Shown piece after piece: positions 1 to 11,562 of a stretch of 64,000 bases of DNA. The notes beneath the pieces are model-generated. The model was not told the DNA's origin, ran no database searches, and saw only the letters and a list, made by a program, of their open reading frames with translations. The number at the start of each line of letters is the position of its first letter. Position 1 is the stretch's first letter. The DNA is from Gonatopus flavifemur. Taxonomy: Eukaryota > Arthropoda > Insecta > Hymenoptera > Dryinidae. A program made the translations under genes and the position numbers. The DNA is taken from NCBI GenBank assembly GCA_018340375.1, contig JAFFJZ010000004.1:25828001-25892000 (forward strand), read 5' to 3'.

Positions 1-991
1 ACGTCGTTTGATGGTTATTTTTGAATATTAGGTCAAATTACACGTCATCAAAACGTAATTCCTCGTCGGCTATTTCCCCATCAAATTTCAACTAAAAATC
101 AACGTTATGAAATCAACGACTAACGTCCGTTTGACAGTCTAACGTTCTTTTAACGTTGAAATAACATGTGTGTGTTTATTGGGATATAGTCCAACATTAC
201 AAAAGAATTATAGTAATCGATACTACAAAATTCTCTGCGTGTACATAACGTTCATTTTTGTATTTACGTGTAATAATTTCTCTTTGAGCTGCTTCCATTT
301 GAAAAACTAAAAAAGCAACGGCAAAAAGACTCATATTCAACTCGATGTAGGCTGTGGGAAGATCATAATAGACCAAAAAGATCAACTGTTATTCAACAAG
401 CAAAATTTGCCCTTCGAATTGCTTCTTTAATTACTCCCCTGCAACAATTCTTTGTTGCGATATTCTACTGTGAAGTCATCTCTATTTGGCATGCAATTAA
501 TGTCGAACTTTTGACCGGTAGTACAGGTTTTTCAAAACAAATCAATTTGAAAGCTAATTCTAAATCTAAAGGAATATCAGTTCGATTTATAATTATAAAA
601 ATAATTTGGAATCCATCCTTTTGGACGTCAAGTCTTACTGGAAAATTTCCAGCTCTATACAGAATCAAGTCTTATTTGATTGAAATAAGCACGCAGCTAT
701 GAATAACTGAAATGAGTCCAGTGTGAAACCTTTTGCTCATGAGACGTGAGGGGGCTACGACGTGGAGTACTTGGTGCATGTGAAAAAATTCTCAAATTCA
801 AAGAAAATGTCATACAAATTCGAGATGACGGGGTTGATGAAGTCATCGCTATTGAAATGCTGCCATGAAATGATCCTATATATAAAAAAGAAAGATTTTT
901 TTTTAATAAAGGGAGTTGGAGTTGATGAGAAATGCCCAAATATTTTCAAACGAATTCCAGTTTCAGACAAATAAGTTGGTTTGTTAGAACT
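1..991. other. Non-coding, AT-rich; AACGT-motif stretch at the left edge
   Basis: No reading frame here looks like a protein. The first 165 bases carry many copies of the motif AACGT/ACGTT on both strands, which is the look of a MITE interior cut by the window edge. The remainder to 991 is plain AT-rich sequence in which I see no gene. Confidence 0.3.
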
Positions 992-1195
992 TCAATTCAA
1001 CGAGAAATTTAATCTCGTGGAAAAAGCATCGTATGCGATGCACTTAATAAAGTGTACAAGCTTAGTCAATGCGAGAACCCCGTTTTGCTGGCATCGTAAA
1101 ATGTGATTTATACGTCTCGCTTCTCGTTTCGTCCAAGTTGTGTCCGGAATAATCATCCCGCATATAGCAACACACGAGGTCAATTCATCCTCCAA
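992..1195 (-). pseudogene. Possible fragment of an unidentified coding sequence
   Basis: A 67-codon open frame on the minus strand runs from 1195 to 992 and its GC content is higher than its surroundings. The translation is mixed in composition, with several Cys and charged residues, rather than the Lys/Ile/Phe-rich output typical of random AT-rich DNA here. I do not recognise the family. No splice sites or continuation convince me that it is a live exon. It could be an old exon, a transposon fragment or chance. Confidence 0.13.
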
Positions 1196-1708
1196 AGTAC
1201 GAATTTCTCAGTAACTATTCTCACAATTAACACTTGTCAGCTAATTCCTAAATAGTAAAATTTGTGTGAACCCAACTAGGTTCATTACTGTTTTTTATTC
1301 GCGTCTAGACGGATATTTTACATGGAGATTCTCCTGTTAGGTGCCAAATAGCTATTGATAATGAGAATTGATATATCATCAATATATATATTCTTATTCT
1401 CATTTCTTATTGCTACAGCAAGTATTTTTCTAAAACTTATTCTGTTTGATTCAAATCGTGAAATGAGTGGAAAAATTCATATAAGATATTGGATTGTATC
1501 AATCTTTGATATTCAAATGTTTAACCGTACGATTGGAGTTAGATGAGACTTTCAACCTTCTTCCTTAAGATAGGATAATAATGTCGACTCCAACAGTTAT
1601 TGCGAGAGTAGTACTGGAGGGTATCGGATGTTAATGCTTCGCATTAGTGAGAAATTATTTACAAGTATCCAAATCCAACATTTTCCTGTATATTGTAGAA
1701 ATAGTATA
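1196..1708. other. Non-coding AT-rich spacer
   Basis: Nothing recognisable between the possible coding fragment and the left end of the deleted mariner. The sequence is AT-rich, with stops in all frames. Confidence 0.4.
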
Positions 1709-2628
1709 TACTACTGTGGGCAAAAAGTAAGGTGAATTTGTTTGTAAAATGAAAAATCTTCATTTATTCTTCTACATCAATTTCATCCCCTTCAAAGTAA
1801 TCCCCTCTCGATAAAATACACTTATGCCAACGTTTTTTCCAATCATCGAAACATGCTAAATAGTCCCTTTCCGGTATAGCCATCAGCACCTTCTTCGATT
1901 CAGCTTTTATCTCCTCAATCAATTCGAAACGCTTTCCCCGGAGTGGTCTCTTGAGTTTTGGGAATAGCCAGAAGTCACACGGAGCCAACTCAGGCGAATA
2001 CGGTGGTTGCGGAACGATATGCGTTGAATTTTTGGCGAAATGGTCACGAAGAAAGAGTGCAGTATGAGACGGTGCATTATCGTGATGCAAAAACCAAGAG
2101 TTGTTGGCCCATAATTCTGGTCTTAATATCCTTCTGATATTCCGATCATATCAATAAGGTCTCTAACAGTAAACCGACGATTTTTGAGCACTAATTCCTT
2201 CACTTCATCGACGTGTTGGTCATCTGTTGACGTCGATGGTCGTCCGGAGCGCTCCAAGTCATCAACACGTTCTCGACCCTCTTTGAAGTCTTTGTACCAC
2301 TTATAAACATTTTTCTGCGACATGGTAGAATCACCAAAGGCCTTCCGCAACATCCTCAAAGTTTCCGCAGCCGGAATTTCATTCCGCAAACAAAATTTGA
2401 TTGCACTTCTCTGCTCAATTAAATCAGACATTGTAAAAATCGAAAAATGCACTCTTGGTCGTTTGGTAAACACAAGCGTAAATGTATCACTGATAATAAC
2501 ATTGACATGAAATTCGGCAAAGATGTCATTAACAGTCCTGCCAACTTAAGAAAAAAAGAACTAGCCTGAAATGTCAAGCCCGCGAAGTTTAAATTAAAAA
2601 TTCACCTTACTTTTTGCTCACAGTAGTA
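1709..2628 (-). mobile_element. Internally deleted mariner element
   Basis: Terminal inverted repeats of about 30 bp (starting TACTACTGTG, then GCAAAAAGTAAGGTGAA) lie at 1709-1739 and 2598-2628. They are flanked by TA at 1707-1708 and 2629-2630, the expected Tc1/mariner target duplication. At 920 bp the element is well short of the usual 1.3 kb because the middle of the transposase gene is missing. The near-identical ends suggest a fairly young copy that could only move with transposase supplied from elsewhere. Confidence 0.9.
1764..2431 (-). pseudogene. Mariner transposase, central region deleted
   Basis: The remains of a Tc1/mariner DDE/D transposase read on the minus strand. The start ATG at 2431 precedes a helix-turn-helix N-terminal domain that runs to about 2123 and contains the [10 protein letters not shown] and ERSGRPSTS motifs typical of mariner. 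From about 2105 to 1764 the C-terminal third follows: HHDNAPSHTA carries the second catalytic Asp, and the YSPELAPCDFWLFPKLK block carries the third acidic position. About a third of the normal length of roughly 345 residues is missing between them, including the first catalytic Asp, so the product cannot be active. The frame is broken at the junction near 2090-2130. Confidence 0.88.
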
Positions 2629-2957
2629 TACTACTTCAATGATAAGTACCAGAGTTGATATTATTTTTCCATGGAGGAGAAGACCCTTTGTAACAACCTT
2701 ATACTCTACAGAGAACAAGGACATGTCGTGGCTGTGTCATTTTCAATCCAGCATTGGAAGGCAACTCATAACAAGATTGCAATCAGATCGATTAGAATCA
2801 ACAATTAGAAACGAATAACAATTTATTTTCATACCTGAAGTTCAATTAGTAAATCCGTTGCACTTGCTCTCTACATCATAAATACACAGCATTCGTTCCA
2901 TCTGATGTATCAAAACACTCCAGCCCAATCAGAAAAATCCGTAACATGCCAATGTTG
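2629..2957. other. Non-coding spacer
   Basis: AT-rich sequence between the deleted mariner and the next MITE; no gene or repeat seen. Confidence 0.4.
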
Positions 2958-3236
2958 ACAACAGGTGCAGTACAGTGCCAGTATTGGGTCTCCAACACTT
3001 GATCAACACGTACGGGATCAGTACTGGATACATAAAAATACAGTACTATGCCTGTACTGATAAACCAGTACTGAGAACTTAATACTGGCCAGGTACTAAC
3101 CCAGTACTGGCCCTGCACTGATTGCGAATAATGGTATCAGTACTCAATCCCCAGTGCTGAAAAGCGTTATCATTCCAGACAAATGCCGGTGCCCTGCCAG
3201 TCTTGGCTAGTACCAGTGCAGTACTGCGCCTGTTGT
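2958..3236. mobile_element. GTACTG-rich MITE
   Basis: The ends are inverted copies of ACAACAGGYGCAGTAC (2958-2973 and 3221-3236). The interior is packed with CAGTACTG-like palindromes (for example 3018, 3047, 3066, 3101, 3221), giving potential for multiple hairpins. There is no coding capacity; the two short open frames across it are by-products of the repeats. I could not identify a target duplication. Confidence 0.62.
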
Positions 3237-3670
3237 AAATTTCTGCTTGGGAGTACCGATACATATGTAGGAAAGCACATTTGAAAGGTCAGTTTATACT
3301 ACACTCTGGATACATTGAATAAGAAATTTCTGAGAACGATCTCTATGCTATTTTAATTAGTTATTTTAATATTGATTATCATATCTGGCAGTTTATGGAA
3401 TGTTACTTTCGGATTGTCGAGAATTCCTGATTACAAACGTTCATTGGAAATCAGTTTTCTGAATGGTTTCAAAAGGTTTAAACAGCCTTCCCGTAATCAT
3501 TATCTAATGTGAATTAGATGTCAATGGAATCAGATGGATGTGTTTCATCAGGAGTTTTGAAGAATTTGAAGAGCCTATGATGAGATTAAGAAAGTGAAAA
3601 AGTGATTTCCAAACTATAAACTAACAATTGAAAGTAGGTAAATCTAAGAATATCAACGTTCATGAATTGA
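3237..3670. other. Non-coding spacer
   Basis: AT-rich with no recognisable element or gene. Confidence 0.35.
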
Positions 3671-4531
3671 TAGCCCCCATGCAATAACCACTTAGGCGCT
3701 CGAAAGGTGGTAAAAGCGGTCACGTCGAGGGGCGAAAAAAAGTCGGAATTTCGAAAATCTAACAAAACTGGGTGATAGGGCCTAAAAAATGAATATAAGT
3801 ACCCGTTTACCATTTTTCTCAAGGATCGATAGTTTTTAGATTGAAATAAACAATTGTCCGAAAGAACTTTATAAACAATCGAATTGTTCATTTCAAAGAA
3901 ATTACTAACAGATCTTTCAAAAATAGTTCGATATTTGAAAACATAAATCCTGTTTGAAATATTGAGTGAATACAATTTTTCCTAAGGCCCCTAATATCCA
4001 GCCGCTCAACGATGCAAAATCATGAGGAATTTTTCTTGCGCGCGAATAAATAAATCGCTGTATTTTGCGTACTAACAGCCCAATTGATCTGAAACTCTCC
4101 AAAAAGTTTGACCGCAGCTTAACGAACAATTTTGTCGCTGGAAGTTTTCTGTAGCTCATACTTCCTCCACCACGTTTTCAATGCAACGCATGGAAAAGGT
4201 GATTTTCACTTCGAATTGACATTTTATTGATTTTTTATCGATTTTTACCAATTATCACGACATTGTTGTACTCGGAGAAGTCTCACAAATCTCAATCCGC
4301 AAGGTTTATTTCAATAAATCAAAAAATGACAGAGTTTTCTTGGTGCGGAAAAAACGTATTTTTTTCGCTCGAAAACTATCGATCCTAAAAAAGAAATGGT
4401 GAAAAGATGCTGATATTCATTTTTCAAGCCCTATCAGCTAGTATTTTTAGATTTTCGAAATTCCGAATTTCTTTTCGACCCTCGACGTCACCGCTTTTCG
4501 AGCGCCTAATTGGTTATTGCATGGGGACCCT
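3671..4531. mobile_element. Long-armed foldback element (about 860 bp)
   Basis: Imperfect inverted arms of roughly 170 bp occupy about 3671-3845 and 4365-4531. The outermost part reads CCCCATGCAATAACCA followed by TAGGCGCTCGAAA on the left, and appears reverse-complemented at 4488-4527. Inner parts of the arms share the ATCGATAGTTTT and AATTTCGAAAATCTAA blocks. The central 500 bp has short open frames on the minus strand (around 3917-4159) without recognisable domains. It is probably a non-autonomous DNA transposon of unknown superfamily. Confidence 0.68.
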
Positions 4532-5490
4532 CAATTTTCAATATTGTGTATAAATAACACTTGTTATTTGGGAACATAAATTTTGTTTATGAATTTCCAT
4601 ACATGGAGAGAATTTTGTAGTACAGATTACTACAATTATTTTATGATGCTGGATTATACTGACACTGCGACTAAAATCACTTAATGTTTATTCATAAATG
4701 CTTTGCATGCATCTCTTTTTACGATTGAAAAATTGTAACTCTGCTTTGTTTTGGTTCCAATTTCACTATATTGTACATGGGCGTAGCCAGGGGGGGGGGG
4801 GGGGCGAGGGTGCGCCGCTGCCCCCCCTTGTAGAATAGGAAAAAAATTTTTTTTAATTGAATATACAAAAATTATATATAAAAAAGTTGTGGAAAATTTG
4901 AATTGAACATTTTGCCCTCCTTTGAGTTTCAATCATCATCATGGGAATATTCCTTGTAATGTCAGTATGGCCCAACTTGACAAAAAAATAGTAATATTAA
5001 ACACATTTTTCATGAAATTTATACTAAAAAAATTTCCAAAATCTATTTTCCTATCTTCAAGTCACATTCCGTTCCAGCAATTCATTCACTCAACTCCGAT
5101 TCAAACTTTAACGATATGATATTCCATGCACCCACAAGAATTGTGTACAATTCGATCATTTCCAGACATCACGAATGATCAGTTTAAATTCTTGAAAATT
5201 TGCCAAAGAAGTCCTGAACAGTCCCCGTTATAATAGTAAGTATAAATTCAAAATTAATACATGTGAAATGCCCTAGAAGCTTTCTATGAATTCGTGATGG
5301 GAATTCTGCCTGAAAAGTCGAGCTATTTGAATTCGAATATGAAGTATTCATAATGAATTAATGTTCTCCGTTATAATAGGAGCTCCCTGTGAATGTGCTC
5401 CTTATGCTCCTTATTTCTCTTTTATTGTATGGATTTTCAATGGCAATACAAGAATGTTCACTATGGTGATTCATGATTCTGTCAGCTCAG
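4532..5490. other. Non-coding; poly-G run with a transposon-like end
   Basis: Mostly featureless AT-rich DNA. At 4777-4804 the sequence ATGGGCGTAGCCA is followed by a run of 15 G. A GGGCGTAGCCAGG-type word next to a long G run is, from memory, a common terminus of dispersed insect DNA elements, but no matching opposite end was found, so this is a fragment at best. Confidence 0.35.
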
Positions 5491-6422
5491 CCCGGGACAA
5501 AATAATTCATATATGAATATTGGCCATAGACGCTCATATATGGCCTTATATGGTTTTATCCCTGATTGAATATGACTGAATATGGTCATGATATCACAAT
5601 TGTCCTTTTTATTCTTATACCAATATGGATGCATCACTATCTTCAATCGTTACTTCTTCCCTATGATTTATCATGAAAGTACATACATAATACAGGGGGG
5701 AATACTTTTTCCCACATGTGGATTTACATACGATGTTGTACCCGGGAAAAAAAATGCCATATATGGACCCATATATGGATTCATATATGCATTCATATAT
5801 GGACCCATATATGGATTCATATATGCATTCATATATGCATTCATATATGAGCATATATGGATTTTGGCCATATATGTTCATATATGGTCATATATGAAAG
5901 TGGGGAATCTATCAGCATTGATCTCACTTCTCTCTCCTTTGGTTTTTCATCACATTCCATGTAAAATTGTGACATTTTTTTGTCCATATATGGATGTATA
6001 TGATAATGTATGATTGAATATGATCACATATGGCCATATCCAGTCTCATTCATACATGATCATATATGGCCAAAATCCATATCCATTCTCATTCATACAT
6101 GATCATATATGGCCAAAATCCATATATGCTCATATATGATCTCATATATGATTTATATACGCTCATATACGACCATATATGAATTATTTTTTCCCGGGTA
6201 TGGTTGATTCTGATTATATATTATCTGAATATGATGTAATATGATCATATATGATAATGTAGAGGGCCAAACATGATCACATATGGTCATATATGATATA
6301 TTCATACAGGATCATGTATGATCCCATACTATATTCATATATGGTTTATATATTACTATATATGGATCATATATAATTCATATATGCTCATATACGATCG
6401 TACATGAATTATTTTTTCCCGA
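5491..6422. repeat. Nested foldback made of ATATATGG tandem repeats
   Basis: Outer ends CCCGGGACAAAATAATTCAT (5491) and GAATTATTTTTTCCCG (ending near 6421) are inverted copies. An inner pair, CCCGGGAAAAAAAATG at 5741 and TTATTTTTTCCCGGG ending at 6198, sits inside them. Between the ends lie dozens of copies of a 10-15 bp unit built on CATATATGGATT and CATATATGATC. Open frames giving Ile-Tyr-Gly/Met-Asn repeats on both strands come directly from this unit and are not genes. It is most likely a transposon with a satellite-like, slippage-expanded interior. Confidence 0.75.
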
Positions 6423-7867
6423 AAAGGTAGAAATAAAGAACCGTGTATAATAGGAAAGTGATTCAACACACACATACTCTCATAATAATCTGATGCGCAT
6501 TTCAACATATAATCCATGAGGGTATTACATCAACTTTGAGATTTTATTCCAATTTTTTATGTGCGGGTTATATCTTATTGTGTCGTTATCCATTCACAAA
6601 ACAAAATGTGACCATCTATACGTTAATCATCTATGCGATTCGCGTGGAATATAACTCCTCCTACCACATGATGACATAAATAGATCGAGTTTCCACTGTG
6701 AATCGCTTGGGACAACAGTAGAAAGAAAAAAGAAATTTGAGACAACTAGATCGTTAAGTAGACATAATGGTGAATTTTATTCCCCTCGTAACGAAGATAT
6801 GTTTAAAAATATGGAGATAATACTATGTGTATACTTTGGGAGGACATTTCCTAATGAATTGTGAATACTATAAAACAGACGCTTTGTTTACTTTATGGTT
6901 GTACGAAATAAAATTGAATTTTATTTTTGTTGATTGGAAAAAATAAATTCAGGGAGAACGCAAGAGCGTTTCGATGGTAAAAAAGAAACAACACTTTCCA
7001 AGGGTCTAGAGACACGATTTCTTGTCCAAAATTATCCAGAGCCCTCAATTCTCCACAAAATAGAATGACCTTTCTTAACTCGTAGAAGAATTCTTGATCC
7101 TTCAAGGAACTAAGTTTGAAATGTAATGTTCCCATATAACCACAGTATGTCATACCTAGTTCTTGTATTCTGATATAATTCTCTGCCCTTCTCATGAATA
7201 TTGTACATTTTCTCTTGTTTTACGTTTTACCCTGAACAAATTTTGAGGCAGGGCATCAATGTTCGCGCATTGATAATCACGAATGGTGTAACGAAAAACA
7301 CGCCACTCGGAGTGGTACAAGTTTCCTGATCTTCCATAAGTAGAGGGAAAAGAGGTTTTGCATTTCAGCTCGAGTCGACATTGACTTTATTCATGAATCT
7401 ATAATTTTTCTATTCGGTTTGAAAATCTTATCCGTAAGACTGTAAGTTTCAAACAAGTCGGATTGTTTCGCCAATTTTTATTTCACATATTACTCCCTAA
7501 ATAGCGAGTTTTGACTCAGGTGTATTGATTTTGTAATTTCTGTCCATCATATTACATCGGCTAGAAGGAGGGCACCTAATATGTACCATTGCTTAGGTTA
7601 TACCACTGGTGTATATGTAAAACGGAAACGCACAGAACCCCACAGTAAAAAGTAAATCTTGATTTCATGATCGACTGATTTTCAAAAGAGACATGAAATC
7701 AGCATTATCGCGATTTCAGCCGTAATCAGGAATGTAAATGAGTTATGATTACTTCTCTGTGAGTTTAAAAAGGTTTTGTAGTGGCTGACTTTAGGTCTAA
7801 CGAGTCTTCTTCTGGCTGCGTCTTGAATCCATCTCACATTCTAGCTGGAATTAAATTCTCCTTCTTA
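6423..7867. other. Non-coding, AT-rich
   Basis: No element ends or convincing genes. A 100-codon minus-strand open frame at 6893-7195 has no recognisable motif, splice context or homology that I can name, and I treat it as chance. Confidence 0.35.
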
Positions 7868-8166
7868 CACGGAAAGACCGGGTCTATTAATATTCAGAAA
7901 AATGACTGTCAATTTAGGGAAAACGAGAATTGCTGGAAAATATTCGTAGTGAGTCTACTAAAAATTCATAGTCGATGTATTAACAATTGATAGTTTCACT
8001 GTGAAAAATACCAATAAAACTATCAACTGTTCATATTTTGACTACGAATTTTTGGTAGACTCACTACGAATATTTTTCAGCGATCCTCTTTTTCCCTAAA
8101 TTGACAGTCATCTTTCTAAACGTTGATAAATTCTTTCTAAATATTAATAGACCCGGTCTTTCCGTG
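7868..8166. mobile_element. Foldback MITE, CACGGAAAGACC ends, TA duplication
   Basis: A palindrome with arms of about 140 bp: CACGGAAAGACCGGGTCTAT at 7868 is mirrored at the right end, finishing at 8166. The arms share the block TATTCGTAGTGAGTCTAC and its complement, with the centre near 8000. The element is flanked by TA on both sides (7866-7867 and 8167-8168). It belongs to the CAC...GTG-ended group with YR dinucleotide target duplications seen across this window. Confidence 0.8.
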
Positions 8167-9192
8167 TACCGTGTATAGACCGGTATTGAGAACCTCAATA
8201 AATTCTATTCGTTTCCTAAAATGGAAAATCTGTAAATACATGGAATATTGGTCAACGATTTTCATAAGTTTCAGTGTATCTCATCACTCAGATTGAGAAG
8301 AACTTGGTGATGATGAAACTTCACCTATGAAGTCATGACAGCCGCATCAAATTTTTTCCAAGTTCTTGGTCCCCACGGGAACTGATAATTCATTATAATT
8401 ATTCAATATTCTTTATTGACACCAATTTTTTACATTGACAAAAATAATGTAATCGCATAACAAATGTGATTAGTGTTCAAATTTGAATCAAATCATACAT
8501 GTTTAGTCACTATAGTTTTATATGATCATTAAATTTTGATTTAAAGTATAATATATCCGTTGCCATTGAAGACTACCAAAAAGCACTATTTTGGTCGAGT
8601 TGTGGCAAACGAATCGGGGCTAATATTGACCATAATTAGGAACGTCAGAACACACGGTGGGAGAAATCGCAAAAAAGCTGGTCAAAAATAGAAACCATCA
8701 TTTCAGAAACTTGCATTTCTTTGCGGAGAAGTTGTGCGAGGCGCTGAGAACGGATTTGCGGTTATTTCCCCGGAAAACAAGATGGCGGATCCAATATAAC
8801 ACTTAACTTTTGTAAAAATTTATTCAATTTCCACTAAAATTCACATGGGGGTTTTGTCGGGTCGTAGAAAAGGAATTTGACAGTAATTCTTTGGAAAATA
8901 ACATAGTGCAGGTGACTTTTCATAAATCTATTGATGTGTCATTCTGATTAGAAGTTGATTGTATACATCAGCATAATTGGTTCATTGCACAAAACAGCTC
9001 GGTGGTTTCATGCAAGTAGCTCCTCCTTTACTCTGACAACTGACATTTCAATTCTATATTCGAATATTCGAATTATCCACGCTCTTGGGACATGGAATTC
9101 GAGATATCTCGCAAGATGTTGGCGAAAAAATTCTTACATCGCGTATATGCGAAAAGTGAGACCGCTAGCTGTCCATACTTATATAGTCAAAG
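8167..9192. other. Non-coding spacer
   Basis: AT-rich DNA without recognisable genes; nothing notable seen apart from a short GC-richer patch near 8690-8770. Confidence 0.35.
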
Positions 9193-9463
9193 AGGCCGAC
9201 ATGATTCTGTACATCCGACAAAACATTATGAGAAGTTTGAAGACAGTATATTAATTCTTATAAGAATGAATATCAACATCTCATTCTGACTCGCGTACAC
9301 AACCGAATGAAGTTATCGGTTATTCGCAAATACGGGGTTGTAGTTTACTGAATTCGTGAAAATCTCTCTGCCATGTGAGTTGACTATAATTTTTACGATA
9401 TTACCACATGATGTGGAATGATATATGCCAGGGATGTATTGTTCAAAATATCCCGTTTTCCGC
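9193..9463. repeat. Old dispersed repeat, copy 1
   Basis: Matches 40613-40893 in the same orientation with scattered substitutions and small gaps. Shared blocks include GTTATCGGTTATTCGCAAAT versus CATCGGCTATTTGCAAAT, TTTACTGAATTCGTGAAAAT versus TTTACTGAGTTCATGAAAAT, and the well-conserved ACCACATGATGTG/GAATGATATATGCCAGG stretch. There is no coding capacity or terminal repeats, so it may be a fragment of a larger element. Confidence 0.68.
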
Positions 9464-11047
9464 AAAGCTAGCGGCCGATAGTTGTAACTTTGAATTGAAC
9501 TTCATCCGAATATGTTTCATATGAGGAATTGATTAAGTGGTTTATAAAAACGGCATTTGACTGCACAAATGTTTAACCAAATAGTTCTATGAAAATCAAC
9601 ATCAATCAGGCATTAATTTCTAGCCACTAGTCTCAGCTTCATTTCATAAACTTATGAGTAGCGAGTCTCAATGTAGTCATTTTTTCGAGTAAAAGTAATG
9701 GTGATTGGAAACAAACTTCAACATTACTTTTCCTCCAGGAAGAGCTTCTCAATCTGTCACAAACATCAAAGTTTGCATTACATTCGATATAAAGTGATGA
9801 AATATATAGAAGAATGTGCTTACCCTGCTGTTTGAAATTCATTTGAAAAATGATAAATTTTTGAATTGGCAGTGTACCATTCACCTTGTGCTTTGAACAC
9901 AGAGAAAAACTGTTCAAAAATGTCCCACTATTGGATTTGTTCATAATCATGTAAATTCATTGAGCTCTCTAGTACAATGGGAAAATGTGAGACATAGAAT
10001 TATAGATGAACATAGTATCTCCATTCATCACATGAATATCAGTGATGTCAGTCGATCATTATTCGTCCTATGACCAAGTAATACAAAAATTTGTCAGTAA
10101 TATTAGAATCATTCTCCTCATTCTGGTCACCGCGTGATCCTTTTGTGGCGAATGGAGTTTAAATCTAGGGAAAAGAAAGGGGGCGAATTCGTTTCCGATT
10201 TTGGTCACAAACAGCATTGACCGTACCGATAAAATAAAAAAAGCTTCTAAAATGCATTTTTTTAGCATGAAAAGTATTTTAAATCCTTTTTTAAAAGGCT
10301 TAGATGTTCTTTGGATACATTTTCTATATTTTGGATGTATTTGTAATGCATAAGATATAAATTCTGATCACATTTTGAATAACTTTGTTTGAATAAATTT
10401 AAAAAGTTTATTTTGTTCCATGTGTACTGTCTCTCTTGTGGTTTGGATGTTTTATGAAAATCTTTATGAACGAATCTTTCGCAGTAAGGGATGTTCCAGT
10501 GATAGGCTCATAATGATCTTATGTGAATTTCAATTGAATTGGCAGAAAAATGAGATATCCGTGAAAAAATATTTTTTTCCGAATTTTCAATCCGATTGAA
10601 CCAATTGAGGAAGCCATGTTCTGATCGAGTTTTCCAAATTAATCAGCATTTCAAAATATTGTCATCAGTAGGATACAAACTTTGGATATCTTTTATCAGA
10701 ACTGCTGATATTTGATTCTCTTAGTCACACTGAAAAAGCTATTCCGGAAATTGAATTTTTTTATTCCAACAAATAAATTTTGTTCAGATGTGTTCAACGA
10801 AAATAAGAAAATGGAAATTTGATCCACTAGAAAACAATTTTATTATCATTTTGGGGCAATTGAGTTGGAAGAGCAAAACGATCATTCACAGTTCAAGAAA
10901 AACTTTGTACAGCCCCTTCAAACGTTCATCTTCATGCAATAATTTGGGAAATAGAGAATAAATTGATTAAACACGTTTATGAATCATTGACATTCGTTGT
11001 CATATGGACAATCTCACTATCAGATAACATAAGTTTGGCCTGCATAT
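9464..11047. other. Non-coding, AT-rich
   Basis: No genes or element boundaries recognised. A few palindromic patches are present but nothing that defines a repeat. Confidence 0.35.
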
Positions 11048-11404
11048 TAGGGTGGTGCAACGAAATTCAACTTGATATTTTCAAATCGCTATAGTGCGAA
11101 CAAGTTGCGATTGGTGAATACATGAAAAACAAAAAAAATTATCAAGATCGGATGATATCTTCCGATCCCGCAAAGCGTATTAAGTTTCGACAAAATGATG
11201 AATTCCACAATTTCCTGATAATTTTTTGAAATTAACCTCCTGAATATTTCTGTATGTACAAAATATCTTCTCATCACGCAAATTTTCTGAAATTGACAAA
11301 AAAAAAGCGCAGAAGTTCCTTCACGTGTCACGTTGCAGAACGTCACATAACAGTGTCGTCAGTTATCGAGGTGTTATTCTTGATTGGACTAGCAACAGTA
11401 CAAA

Positions 11405-11410
11405 GTAAGT
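11405..11410 (+). promoter_or_regulatory. Candidate splice donor in the transposon leader
   Basis: The sequence GTAAGT after ACAAA is a consensus 5' splice site between the left arm and the coding region. An intron could run to one of the pyrimidine-rich AG sites before the ATG at 11563, giving a spliced leader. This is inference from consensus only. Confidence 0.25.
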
Positions 11411-11562
11411 AAATCATGCAATTGAACTGTATAAAGTGCAGTGCATTGTGTTGTGTAGTAATGTACCGTTCGTGACATTCTTGAATATAATGTTGAGTAT
11501 ATTGTGCTGATTCAATCTTCACGTTAGTAAAATCGATATTGATTCAGTATTTGGATACAACT

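Noticed and set aside
2876..3264. Overlapping minus-strand open frames with GQYW-like repeats
   Set aside because: They fall in the GTACTG-rich MITE; the repeats explain both the frames and their composition.
5582..6013. Open frames with Ile-Tyr-Gly-Phe/Asn-Ala-Tyr-Met repeats on both strands
   Set aside because: They are direct translations of the ATATATGG tandem repeat; no start context, splice sites or non-repeat domain.
6893..7195. 100-codon minus-strand frame considered as a possible exon
   Set aside because: No recognisable domain, no convincing splice signals and AT-biased codons; kept only as part of the spacer note.
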